Of a DNA stretch of 64,000 nucleotides, positions 6,654 through 14,892 are shown in pieces. Under the pieces are notes generated by a model that was not told the origin of the DNA, did no database searches, and saw only the letters and a list, made by a program, of their open reading frames with translations. Made by a program: the position numbers and the translations under genes. This DNA is from Ruminococcus sp. (GTDB taxonomy: Bacteria > Bacillota > Clostridia > Oscillospirales > Ruminococcaceae), in contig JAFRXL010000043.1 in the NCBI GenBank assembly GCA_017441505.1, forward strand, positions 124,001-188,000. Direction: 5' to 3'. Position 1 is the first letter of the stretch. Each line of letters begins with the position of its first letter.

Positions 6654-9287
6654 TTATTTTGCCTTTGATCTCTGGAATACTTTTACAACTTCAACGAGCG
6701 GTACGATAACTGCTGCAAGGAGGAATGCTGTAAGATATTCGCTTCCGGAAAGAGAAACGAGTGAGAATACTCCTCTGAGTGCTGGGACGAGAAGTATAGG
6801 GATAGTAAGTACAAAAGTGAGTATTATTGCAGCTGTGAGAAATTTATTATGCTTTTCCATTGTGAAGATAGAGCCTTTAAGACTTCTCATATTCCATGCA
6901 TGGAACATTTCACAAGCGGAGAGTGTTATGAATGCCATAGTTGTTCCTGCTTCTGATGAAGACTGATAACCGATAACATAAGAGATTATAGTCAAAGCAG
7001 CGATAATAGTACCCTGCCAGAGAAGATTTATGCCAAGTCCATCAGAGAAGATGTGAGAATTACTGCTTCTTGGTTTACGGTTCATTATACCGTGCTCAGC
7101 AGATTCCATACCGAGTGCAACAGCAGGGAAGCAGTCGGAAACGAGGTTTATCCAGAGGAGGTGGACCGGACTAAAGATTACGAATGATCCGCCGGTAAGA
7201 GCTCCAAGACCTATAGTAGCGATAAGGATACATATAACTTCGCTGAGGTTACTTGAAAGGAGGAACTGAATAGCCTTACGGATATTGTCGTATATTCTTC
7301 TTCCTTCTTCAACAGCACCTACGATAGTTGCAAAGTTATCATCTGTAAGAACCATATCGGCAACATTTTTTGTAACGTCGGTACCTGTGATACCCATTCC
7401 GACACCGATGTCAGCGGATTTGATAGACGGAGCATCGTTTACGCCGTCACCGGTCATAGCAGTGGTCATCTGCTTTTTACGCCATGCATTTACGATGCGG
7501 ACTTTATGCTCAGGCTGAACACGGGCATAAACGCTGTAGTTCTGAACTGTTGCATCAAATTCGTCATCAGGTATCTTGCTGAGTTCAGCACCTGTAAGAG
7601 CTTTCTGACCCTCATCGAGTATGCCGAGTTCTTTAGCAATAGCAACGGCAGTATCTCTGTGGTCACCGGTGATCATTACAGGACGTATTCCGGCTGTACG
7701 ACAAAGACCAATAGCGTCTTTTACCTCAGGACGAACAGGATCTATCATACCGGTCATACCGATGTAGATAAGGTCATGCTCTATAGATTCCGGAGAAGTG
7801 TCCTCCGGCATTGAGTCAAATGTGCGGTAAGCAGCCATAAGCACACGAAGAGCTTTGTCAGCCATTTCCTTATTTCTGCGTAAGATCTCCATTCTGTCTG
7901 ACTCCGTCATAGTGCGTACATCGCCGTCTGTGAGGATGTGAGTACATTTTCTGAGCACTTCATCCGGAGCACCCTTAGTGTACTGTATATATCCGTCAGG
8001 GGTTTTGTGAATGGTAGACATCATCTTTCTCATGGAGTCAAAAGGAGCTTCACCAACACGGGGAGTTTCTTTTTCCATTTCATATTTCTTCAAGCCGCAC
8101 TTGTGAGCATATGCAACGAGTGCAGCTTCTGTAGGCTCGCCGGTAACTGTATCATCAGAGTTGAGTACAGCATCGCAGCAAAGTCCCATAGCTTTTGCAA
8201 GGAGCTGAACATCGTCAGTATTCTCCTGAACTACGGTCATTTTGTTCTGGGTGAGAGTACCTGTCTTATCACTGCATATTACCTGAGCACATCCGAGTGC
8301 TTCAACAGCGGTAAGACGGCGGATTACAGCACCACGTTTGGACATATTTGTAACGCCGATAGAAAGTACGACTGTAACAACAGCTGCAAGACCTTCCGGT
8401 ATAGCTGCAACAGCAAGGCTGACAGCGATCATGAATGAATCTAAGAATCCCGGAAGAGTTATTGAGCCGTCTTTAACGAGCATCTGAACGATATTCAGTC
8501 CGAGGATGAAAACACAGATTCCAAGAACAGCAAAAGAGAGAATCTTACTCAGCTGAGTAAGGCTTTTCTGGAGCGGAGTCTGGTCGTCCTCAGCATTAGC
8601 GATAGCACCTGCGATCTTACCCATTTCAGTTTTCATACCGGTAGCGGTAACTACAGCCTCTGCACGTCCGTATGCGATGCTGCTGCCCATGTAGAGCATA
8701 TTTTTACGGTCGCCGAGCGGAACTTCTTCACCTGTTAGAGTATCACTTTCCTTATCAGAAGGGACGCTCTCACCGGTGAGTGCTGATTCCTCTGCTTTAA
8801 GAGCAGCGGCTTCAAGGATTCGGCAGTCAGCAGGGACGTTGTCTCCGGCTTCAAGAGTTATAACGTCCCCCGGAACAAGGTCAGAACTGTGTATGACTAT
8901 AAGTTCGCCTGAACGGTAGACCTTACTCTGTGCGGCACTCATTGCCTGTAGAGCTTCAATAGCGGATTCTGCTTTGTTTTCCTGATATACTCCGAGGACA
9001 GCATTTGCGATAACGACGAAAAGAATTATGAATACGTCGGCATCGAGCTTGCCATCAGAAATGATACCTGTTATCGCCGAGATGACAGCTGCTGCGAGCA
9101 GGACAAGTATCATTGGATTTTTAAATTGTTCGATGAATCTTTGAATGGGCGTAGGCTTAGGCGGTTCGTCAAGTTTGTTTTTACCCACTTCGTTTAGTCT
9201 TTTAGCTGCTTCTTCAGCAGTAAGACCGGTTTTGGTACTTTTTACATCTTCAAGTACCTTGTCAGTTGATTCAAGATAATACTTCAT
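6654..9287 (-). CDS. Calcium-type P-type ATPase (P2A/P2B, SERCA/PMCA-like)
   Basis: An ATP-driven cation exporter of 877 residues, most like bacterial Ca2+ ATPases. In order: N-terminal cation-ATPase domain (GLTAEEAAKRLNEVGKN), first membrane hairpin, actuator domain with LTGES, phosphorylation motif ICSDKTGTLTQNK around residue 335, nucleotide-binding KGAPDEVL, hinge MTGDGVNDAPSIK, and the C-terminal cation-ATPase membrane bundle. The membrane motif VAAIPEGLAAVV carries the PEGL signature of Ca2+ pumps. The start at 9287 has GGAGGG about ten bases upstream and gives the normal N-terminus. Single gene; the ion is inferred, not proven. Confidence 0.92.
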   Translation of the reverse strand: MKYYLESTDKVLEDVKSTKTGLTAEEAAKRLNEVGKNKLDEPPKPTPIQRFIEQFKNPMILVLLAAAVISAITGIISDGKLDADVFIILFVVIANAVLGVYQENKAESAIEALQAMSAAQSKVYRSGELIVIHSSDLVPGDVITLEAGDNVPADCRILEAAALKAEESALTGESVPSDKESDTLTGEEVPLGDRKNMLYMGSSIAYGRAEAVVTATGMKTEMGKIAGAIANAEDDQTPLQKSLTQLSKILSFAVLGICVFILGLNIVQMLVKDGSITLPGFLDSFMIAVSLAVAAIPEGLAAVVTVVLSIGVTNMSKRGAVIRRLTAVEALGCAQVICSDKTGTLTQNKMTVVQENTDDVQLLAKAMGLCCDAVLNSDDTVTGEPTEAALVAYAHKCGLKKYEMEKETPRVGEAPFDSMRKMMSTIHKTPDGYIQYTKGAPDEVLRKCTHILTDGDVRTMTESDRMEILRRNKEMADKALRVLMAAYRTFDSMPEDTSPESIEHDLIYIGMTGMIDPVRPEVKDAIGLCRTAGIRPVMITGDHRDTAVAIAKELGILDEGQKALTGAELSKIPDDEFDATVQNYSVYARVQPEHKVRIVNAWRKKQMTTAMTGDGVNDAPSIKSADIGVGMGITGTDVTKNVADMVLTDDNFATIVGAVEEGRRIYDNIRKAIQFLLSSNLSEVICILIATIGLGALTGGSFVIFSPVHLLWINLVSDCFPAVALGMESAEHGIMNRKPRSSNSHIFSDGLGINLLWQGTIIAALTIISYVIGYQSSSEAGTTMAFITLSACEMFHAWNMRSLKGSIFTMEKHNKFLTAAIILTFVLTIPILLVPALRGVFSLVSLSGSEYLTAFLLAAVIVPLVEVVKVFQRSKAK

Positions 9288-9442
9288 AAAAATAATCCCT
9301 CCGATTTGTATTATCACACATATAAATAAAACATATAAATTTTATCACTTTACGGCGGTCGTGTCAAGTATTAAAGAGGAATAAAATGGAAAAAATTTCT
9401 ATTTTTTACAAGGATTTTACATTTGCAGCTGCTATGATACAA

Positions 9443-9477
9443 AAATTTGACCACTGCCCATTGCAGTGGTCAAATTT
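9443..9477 (-). terminator. Terminator of the GH43-CE1 gene
   Basis: A perfect 15-bp stem, AAATTTGACCACTGC/GCAGTGGTCAAATTT, with a 5-nt loop; on the minus strand it runs into TTTTTG, just after the stop at 9488. Confidence 0.85.
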
Positions 9478-9487
9478 AGGGGGAGTA

Positions 9488-12400
9488 TTATTCGTGGAAG
9501 AAGTAAGGGAGTGCGTCGTAGATATAGTGTCTTACATTTCCCCACCAATGGTTTCTTCCGTCAGCTAAAAGGAAGTAGAAATTACCTTTGGAGAAATCAG
9601 ATGTGTAGATAAACTCTGATCTTGTTTTCATGTCTTCGATCTGAGGCTTCATATTTGGGTATGCCAGATCGTCCGAACCTGTAGCACAGAAGATGAAATA
9701 CTCATTAGTTTTCAGTCCGAGACTATTGATCTCGTTGGTCAGAGTGTTTATACCCTCCCAGTTATCACCGCTGAGAGGCATTATGTATTGAACTATATCA
9801 AGGCAGTGGTCGGCAACGCACCATGCTGAGAGTGAACCCATTGAGAATCCGCCGTAAGCACGGTGACTTCTTGAAGCTTTAAGTCCGGCATCGGTAGTTG
9901 TCTCAGCATAAGTTGAGTACTTACCCTCAACAAACGGGACTACGCTCTGTCTGAACTCGTTATAGAACGTTCCGGCTTCACACTTATTAAAAGTAGGAGT
10001 TACAACGATAAGCGGTTCGAGTTCGCCGTTCATGATCATGTGGTCGAGGATATTATTCATCTTGACATCGCTACTGAAAATAGTATTTTCATTTTCTCCA
10101 CCGCCGTGCATCAGGTAGAAGATGTTGTACTTCTTGCTGGAGTCATATCCGTATGGAAGGTACACGTTGAGCGAGTTTGTACCATTTATGCCGTTATAAG
10201 TCTCTTTGACTATCTTTCCAGCCTGTGAACATGGCTCAAGGTACTTGCTTGGAGCTTCGCTGAACTGGAGAGCTGAATTATAATTAAACGGTTTCTTTTC
10301 CGGTTCAGGAGCTACATATACAGGAAATTCCTTTATTTTTCCGAGTAAGTAATGGTTGAGCAGCACGAGGTCGTTAACTTCAAATTCACCGCTCTTGTCA
10401 ACATCCGCAGCGATTCGATAGTAGCTGCTGCTGAAACCTTTAACAAGACCTCTCCTTGCAAGAGTAAGATCAAAACCATCTATAATGCCGTCGCAGTTTA
10501 CGTCACCCTGAATGAGAGTCGGAGCTTCACCGGCACCTTTTATTACAGTGCCTGCAACTGCACCGATAGCATCATCGATATAGAAGTTATCTGTTCCCTC
10601 AGCCGTTTCAACGTAAAGGTTGAGTTCTGTTGCACCGGCAGGTATCTGGAAATCAGTATTTGCGAGCTGTATCCATTCGCCCTTTACAGCAGTTCCCTTA
10701 GCAACTTTATCGTAGTGAACAGTGCCCTCAGTATCCTTGTACTGCATAGTCAGATAGAAAAGCTGTGATTCAGGACCGTCAAAATACATTGCATTTGTGC
10801 TGAAACTGTAAGTTTCACCGGCTTTAAAAGCGGAATTGAGCGGAAGGTTCACACCATTCCATGCAGCTGTTCTCTCCTGAACAAGGAGTGCTTCTTTGCC
10901 TTCATAAGCGGTACGACCGCTTGTCAGTATGGTTGCAGCACCTCTTCCAGCCCAGCTTCCGGTGTCGCCTTCAAAAGTATTATGGAAGTAGTAACCGTTC
11001 TCGTCAGGTTCGATTATATGTCCGCCTTTACCGTGTACTGCTTTGCTTCCGTTAGAACCGTTCCAAGCAGTGCGGTCATACTCAAAGAAGTCTATATCAG
11101 CGTAACCGCCTGTAGATTTAGTAGGATAGCTGTAGATAGCACTTCTGTAGCCTGTGAACAATTTAAGGTCGTAAGTCATTGAAAGCTCTTCGCCGAGCTT
11201 AGTCCAGTTACTTCCGTCATAGGAGTAGTAGAAATTAGCTTTATCAATATTATTTGACGAGCTGCCGTCGGAGTTTACATTGCTGAACTTGAAGTCAACT
11301 TTCAGGTATACTTCGTCACCGCTGAGGTCTTTTTCAGCAATCTTTTTATCGGAGCTTGTTGCAACATCCGAACCGCCGTTTTTTGACATATATATCTTCT
11401 TTGCACCGCTGTCGGTAACATAAACACCGATATTTCCGAAATTGAGCTGGAAAGCGGAAAGACCTGCGTGGTCACCCGGTTTCATGCCTTTAGTGTCAAG
11501 CTTTATGTAACTGCTGCAAGCCGGACCTTCAGTTCTCATTGTGAGAGTGTTTCTTGCATTGAGGATATGGCTTGCCATATTATTGTTGTGGAGTCTGAGC
11601 CAGCCGTCACGTTCTGTAACTGACCATGACTTGTTATCCGGATTGTGGTTCCACTGCCATTCAAGGGCGAGTTCATTGGATGTGTATGAGAAATCATCAT
11701 CGCCGGCAAGGTCAGAGCCTGTATAAGTTCCGTCCATAGTAAGAGTTATCGGAGCTTTTCCGTTAACCCCCATCATCGGCCAGTCATTCTGCCATGTTAC
11801 AGGAACGAGTGAAGGTACACGTCCGACAGCACCGTGATCCTGAAAGACCATAGCGTACCATTTGCCGTCAGGAGTGTCGACGATACCGCCCTGTGCAAGA
11901 CCGCTTCCGTAAGAGCCAAGACCGGATTCAAGAACAGTCTTGCTCTCGTAGTTGCCAAGAAGATCTTTTGAACGGTAGCAAAGTTCAAGACGGCCGTGAC
12001 CGCTTGGCCAGGCGATTATGAAGATGTAGTAGTAATCGCCGATCTTCTGGATATGTGAGCCCTCACCTGCAACATAACCCTGTATATTGGTTTTGAAGAG
12101 AGTTTTATCAACTCCGCCCTGCTTGAAACCGGTCATATCGGAGTTAAGCTCTTTGATTTTTATTTCACCGCCGCCGTATACGAGATAATTTCTTCCGTCA
12201 TCATCGAATAGCAGTGAAGCATCGTGATACATACCGTTAAGCTCTGTACGGGTCCATGTACCGTTTTCAATATCGTCAGTTTTGTATATGTATGATTTTC
12301 CGGTGCCGTAGCTTCCGAAAAATACATAGAAATGACCGTTATGGTATCTGAGACTTGCAGCCCACTGACCGTGAGAGTAGTCGTGTTTACCGTTTGTAAG

Positions 12401-12703
12401 GTTCTGAACATCGCCGTTAGCGAGAGTATCATATACATAGTTGCAGATCTCCCATGAAACGAGATCTTTAGACTTCATTATAGGAGCTCCCGGACTGAAA
12501 TACATCGTTGTACTTATCATGTAGTAAGTATCACCGACACGTATAACATCATTATCCGGAACATCTGACCATATAATAGGATTATTGACAGTAAAAGCAG
12601 CATCAGCCTGCATAGAAGGCTGTAATTTGAGCTGAGTACCTATACTCATAAAAGAGATCGCAGCGGCAAGAGTGCCCGCAGCAATACGTCCCAAAAATTT
12701 CAT
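9488..12703 (-). CDS. Modular xylanolytic enzyme: GH43 - beta-sandwich - CBM - dockerin - CE1 esterase
   Basis: A secreted 1071-residue enzyme with signal peptide (1-36). Residues about 38-310 form a GH43 five-blade propeller: NPIIWSDVPDND with the base Asp, YHDASLLFDDDG with the pKa Asp, and GEGSHIQKIGDYYY with the acid Glu, as in beta-xylosidases and arabinofuranosidases. About 330-545 is a concanavalin-like accessory domain; 570-715 a CBM22/CBM4-9-type carbohydrate-binding module; 731-793 a type-I dockerin with both calcium loops (GDVNCDGIIDGFD and ADVDKSGEFEVND). Residues 805-1071 are a CE1 (feruloyl/acetyl-xylan) esterase with GFSMG (Ser954), Asp near 1011 and His1052. The likely job is xylan backbone or side-chain cleavage plus ester removal in a cellulosome. 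The dockerin is internal rather than terminal. RBS AAGGAGG precedes the start. Confidence 0.92.
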   Translation of the reverse strand: MKFLGRIAAGTLAAAISFMSIGTQLKLQPSMQADAAFTVNNPIIWSDVPDNDVIRVGDTYYMISTTMYFSPGAPIMKSKDLVSWEICNYVYDTLANGDVQNLTNGKHDYSHGQWAASLRYHNGHFYVFFGSYGTGKSYIYKTDDIENGTWTRTELNGMYHDASLLFDDDGRNYLVYGGGEIKIKELNSDMTGFKQGGVDKTLFKTNIQGYVAGEGSHIQKIGDYYYIFIIAWPSGHGRLELCYRSKDLLGNYESKTVLESGLGSYGSGLAQGGIVDTPDGKWYAMVFQDHGAVGRVPSLVPVTWQNDWPMMGVNGKAPITLTMDGTYTGSDLAGDDDFSYTSNELALEWQWNHNPDNKSWSVTERDGWLRLHNNNMASHILNARNTLTMRTEGPACSSYIKLDTKGMKPGDHAGLSAFQLNFGNIGVYVTDSGAKKIYMSKNGGSDVATSSDKKIAEKDLSGDEVYLKVDFKFSNVNSDGSSSNNIDKANFYYSYDGSNWTKLGEELSMTYDLKLFTGYRSAIYSYPTKSTGGYADIDFFEYDRTAWNGSNGSKAVHGKGGHIIEPDENGYYFHNTFEGDTGSWAGRGAATILTSGRTAYEGKEALLVQERTAAWNGVNLPLNSAFKAGETYSFSTNAMYFDGPESQLFYLTMQYKDTEGTVHYDKVAKGTAVKGEWIQLANTDFQIPAGATELNLYVETAEGTDNFYIDDAIGAVAGTVIKGAGEAPTLIQGDVNCDGIIDGFDLTLARRGLVKGFSSSYYRIAADVDKSGEFEVNDLVLLNHYLLGKIKEFPVYVAPEPEKKPFNYNSALQFSEAPSKYLEPCSQAGKIVKETYNGINGTNSLNVYLPYGYDSSKKYNIFYLMHGGGENENTIFSSDVKMNNILDHMIMNGELEPLIVVTPTFNKCEAGTFYNEFRQSVVPFVEGKYSTYAETTTDAGLKASRSHRAYGGFSMGSLSAWCVADHCLDIVQYIMPLSGDNWEGINTLTNEINSLGLKTNEYFIFCATGSDDLAYPNMKPQIEDMKTRSEFIYTSDFSKGNFYFLLADGRNHWWGNVRHYIYDALPYFFHE

Positions 12704-12745
12704 AGAAAATCCTCCTTGCTGTAATAAATAAATTTCCTCAAAACT

Positions 12746-12774
12746 ATTCTATAATTTTTGTTAGAGAAAGACAA
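12746..12774 (-). promoter_or_regulatory. Sigma-A promoter of the GH43-CE1 gene
   Basis: Read on the minus strand: TTGTCT (12774-12769), 17-nt spacer, TAGAAT (12751-12746). The leader is about 40 nt. Confidence 0.6.
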
Positions 12775-12796
12775 CTCATAAAATGAAGATAAGGTG

Positions 12797-12860
12797 CACA
12801 TTTTGAATATGTATGAATTTTTTTATTTTATTAATACTTGCAGAAAATATTCAAAATGTG
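12797..12860. repeat. Perfect 14-bp inverted repeat spanning the ligA promoter
   Basis: CACATTTTGAATAT at 12797-12810 and its exact complement ATATTCAAAATGTG at 12847-12860, separated by 36 nt. The right arm lies between the -35 and -10 boxes of ligA. It is not followed by a T-tract, so it is not a terminator; a protein-binding site is the simplest idea. Confidence 0.7.
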
Positions 12861-12867
12861 GTATAAT
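12838..12867 (+). promoter_or_regulatory. Sigma-A promoter of ligA
   Basis: TTGCAG (12838-12843), 18-nt spacer, TATAAT (12862-12867) preceded by TGG (extended -10). The spacer contains the right arm of the 14-bp inverted repeat. Confidence 0.7.
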
Positions 12868-12897
12868 AGATGTGATGATTTGTTAAGGAGAACGCTT

Positions 12898-14847
12898 ATG
12901 GATAATAAAAAAATAGACAGAATGAAGGAACTCAATAAACTGCTCGCAGAAGCAGCTGATGCGTATTATAATACCGGAGTCGAAATAATGTCGGACCACA
13001 GATATGATGAGCTCTATGATGAACTGGCAGCACTTGAAAAAGAGACAGGTGTTATACTAAGCGGAAGCCGTACTCAGAATGTCGGATATGAAGTTTCATC
13101 GTCACTTAATAAGGTCAGGCACACATCCAGGATGCTTTCACTTGAAAAGACAAAGAGCATTGATGAGCTTACAGGCTGGCTCGGTGAAAATAAGGGATTT
13201 CTGAGCTGGAAGCTCGACGGACTTACATTGGTGCTTAACTACGATGACGGAAAACTCTCGCAGGCGGTCACAAGAGGAAACGGCGAAGTAGGGGAGGATA
13301 TAACTGCAAATGCACGTCATATAATCGGCATACCTGCACAGATAGCTTTTAAAGGTCATCTTGTAGTAAGAGGCGAATCGCTTATGAAGTACAAGGATTT
13401 TGAAAGGGTGAATGCCGAGATAGAGGACGGTGCGAAGTATAAAAATCCGAGAAATCTCTGCGTAGGAACTGTAAGGAATCTCGATTCTCGCATTACAGCT
13501 GAGAGAAACATCAATTTCTTTGCTTTCAATCTCGTATCAGCTGACGGATATGACGAAAATTCATTTGCCGAGCGTCTTAAATGGCTCGATTCACAGGGAT
13601 TCCAGACTGTATATGGTGTAACCGTAAATAAAGACGACCTCGCTGAAAATGTCAAGAAATTTGAAAGCGATATTTCTGACAATGAATTTCCGTCCGACGG
13701 ACTTGTGCTGATGCTTGATGATGTAGCATATGGTCTGAGTCTCGGTGAGACTTCTCATGCTCCGAGAAACGGTATGGCATTTAAGTGGAGGGACGAAACT
13801 GCTGAGACTAAGCTTCTTGAAGTGGAGTGGTCTGCAAGCAGGACAGGTCTGCTGAATCCTGTTGCGATATTTGAGCCGGTAGAGCTTGAAGGAACTACAG
13901 TTTCAAGGGCATCCGTACACAATCTGAGCATCGTAAAAGAGCTTAAACTTGGTCTGGGAGACACACTCAGCGTATTCAAGGCTAATATGATAATACCTCA
14001 GGTACTTGAAAATCTAACTTGTTCTGACACGCTGGAGATACCTGAAGTCTGTCCGGTATGCGGCAAAAAAACTGAGGTGAAAGTCTCAGATGACGACGTT
14101 GAGACACTGATTTGTATAAATCCGGAATGTGCTGCAAAACATATAGGCCGCTTTGAGCATTTTGTACAGCGTGACGCAATGAATATAGTCGGAATGTCGA
14201 CAGCTACTATCGAGACTTTCATAAGCGAGGGATTCATAAGAGAGTTCAGCGACTTTTACCACCTTGACCGTTACAAGGAAAAAATAATGACTCTTGAAGG
14301 CTTTGGCGAGCGTTCTTACAATAAGATGACGGAAGCTATCGAAGCATCGAGACATACCGAGCTTAGCAGAGTTTTATATGCTCTTGGTATACCTAATATC
14401 GGCAGAGCTGCTTCACGGTTGATATGCGGTCAGTACCCTTCGGCAGATGAGATCGAGAAGCTTACTACAGATGAACTTCTGATGATAGACGGTATAGGCG
14501 ACGTGCTTGCAAGTGAGTACGTAAAATATTTCAGTGATGCAGATAAGCTCCGTGAATATCACGATTTAATGGCTGAACTTACCATAGAAAAAGAGGAAGA
14601 AGTGAACAGCAGCTCCGGAATTGCTGGAAAAGCGTTCGTTATCACAGGTTCAGTCCACATATGGAAGAACCGTAACGAACTGAAAGCGTTTATCGAAAGC
14701 AACGGCGGCAAGGTGGTATCGGCAGTATCATCGAAAACCGACTATCTTATCAATAACGATTCTCAGTCGAATTCAACTAAAAATAAGACCGCTAAATCAT
14801 TGGACATACCAATAATCACGGAAGAAGAATTTCAGTCAATGGTATAA
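12898..14847 (+). CDS. ligA: NAD-dependent DNA ligase
   Basis: Seals nicks with NAD+ as the AMP donor in replication and repair. The 649-residue protein has all LigA parts: N-terminal domain Ia (AYYNTG...MSDHRYDELYDEL), the adenylation lysine in SWKLDGLTL near residue 100, an OB-fold, a Cys4 zinc finger (CPVCG ... CINPEC), helix-hairpin-helix repeats, and a C-terminal BRCT domain starting near AGKAFVITGS. Slightly shorter than the usual 665-680 residues. ATG 12898 is preferred to the in-frame start at 12838 because AAGGAGA lies just upstream and the earlier one is inside the promoter. Confidence 0.94.
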   Translation: MDNKKIDRMKELNKLLAEAADAYYNTGVEIMSDHRYDELYDELAALEKETGVILSGSRTQNVGYEVSSSLNKVRHTSRMLSLEKTKSIDELTGWLGENKGFLSWKLDGLTLVLNYDDGKLSQAVTRGNGEVGEDITANARHIIGIPAQIAFKGHLVVRGESLMKYKDFERVNAEIEDGAKYKNPRNLCVGTVRNLDSRITAERNINFFAFNLVSADGYDENSFAERLKWLDSQGFQTVYGVTVNKDDLAENVKKFESDISDNEFPSDGLVLMLDDVAYGLSLGETSHAPRNGMAFKWRDETAETKLLEVEWSASRTGLLNPVAIFEPVELEGTTVSRASVHNLSIVKELKLGLGDTLSVFKANMIIPQVLENLTCSDTLEIPEVCPVCGKKTEVKVSDDDVETLICINPECAAKHIGRFEHFVQRDAMNIVGMSTATIETFISEGFIREFSDFYHLDRYKEKIMTLEGFGERSYNKMTEAIEASRHTELSRVLYALGIPNIGRAASRLICGQYPSADEIEKLTTDELLMIDGIGDVLASEYVKYFSDADKLREYHDLMAELTIEKEEEVNSSSGIAGKAFVITGSVHIWKNRNELKAFIESNGGKVVSAVSSKTDYLINNDSQSNSTKNKTAKSLDIPIITEEEFQSMV

Positions 14848-14850
14848 AAG

Positions 14851-14888
14851 AAAACTCCGCAGATCGCATCAGCGAAAAGCGGAGTTTT
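14851..14888. terminator. Bidirectional terminator between ligA and the GH30 gene
   Basis: AAAACTCCGC (14851-14860) pairs with GCGGAGTTTT (14879-14888). T-rich tracts follow on both strands, and the two genes converge here with stops at 14847 and 14893. Confidence 0.85.
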
Positions 14889-14892
14889 GATT

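Noticed and set aside
9386-9568. 60-codon plus-strand ORF with a GAGG-like site
   Set aside because: It runs through the 15-bp terminator hairpin and into the 3' end of the GH43-CE1 gene; its sequence resembles nothing known.
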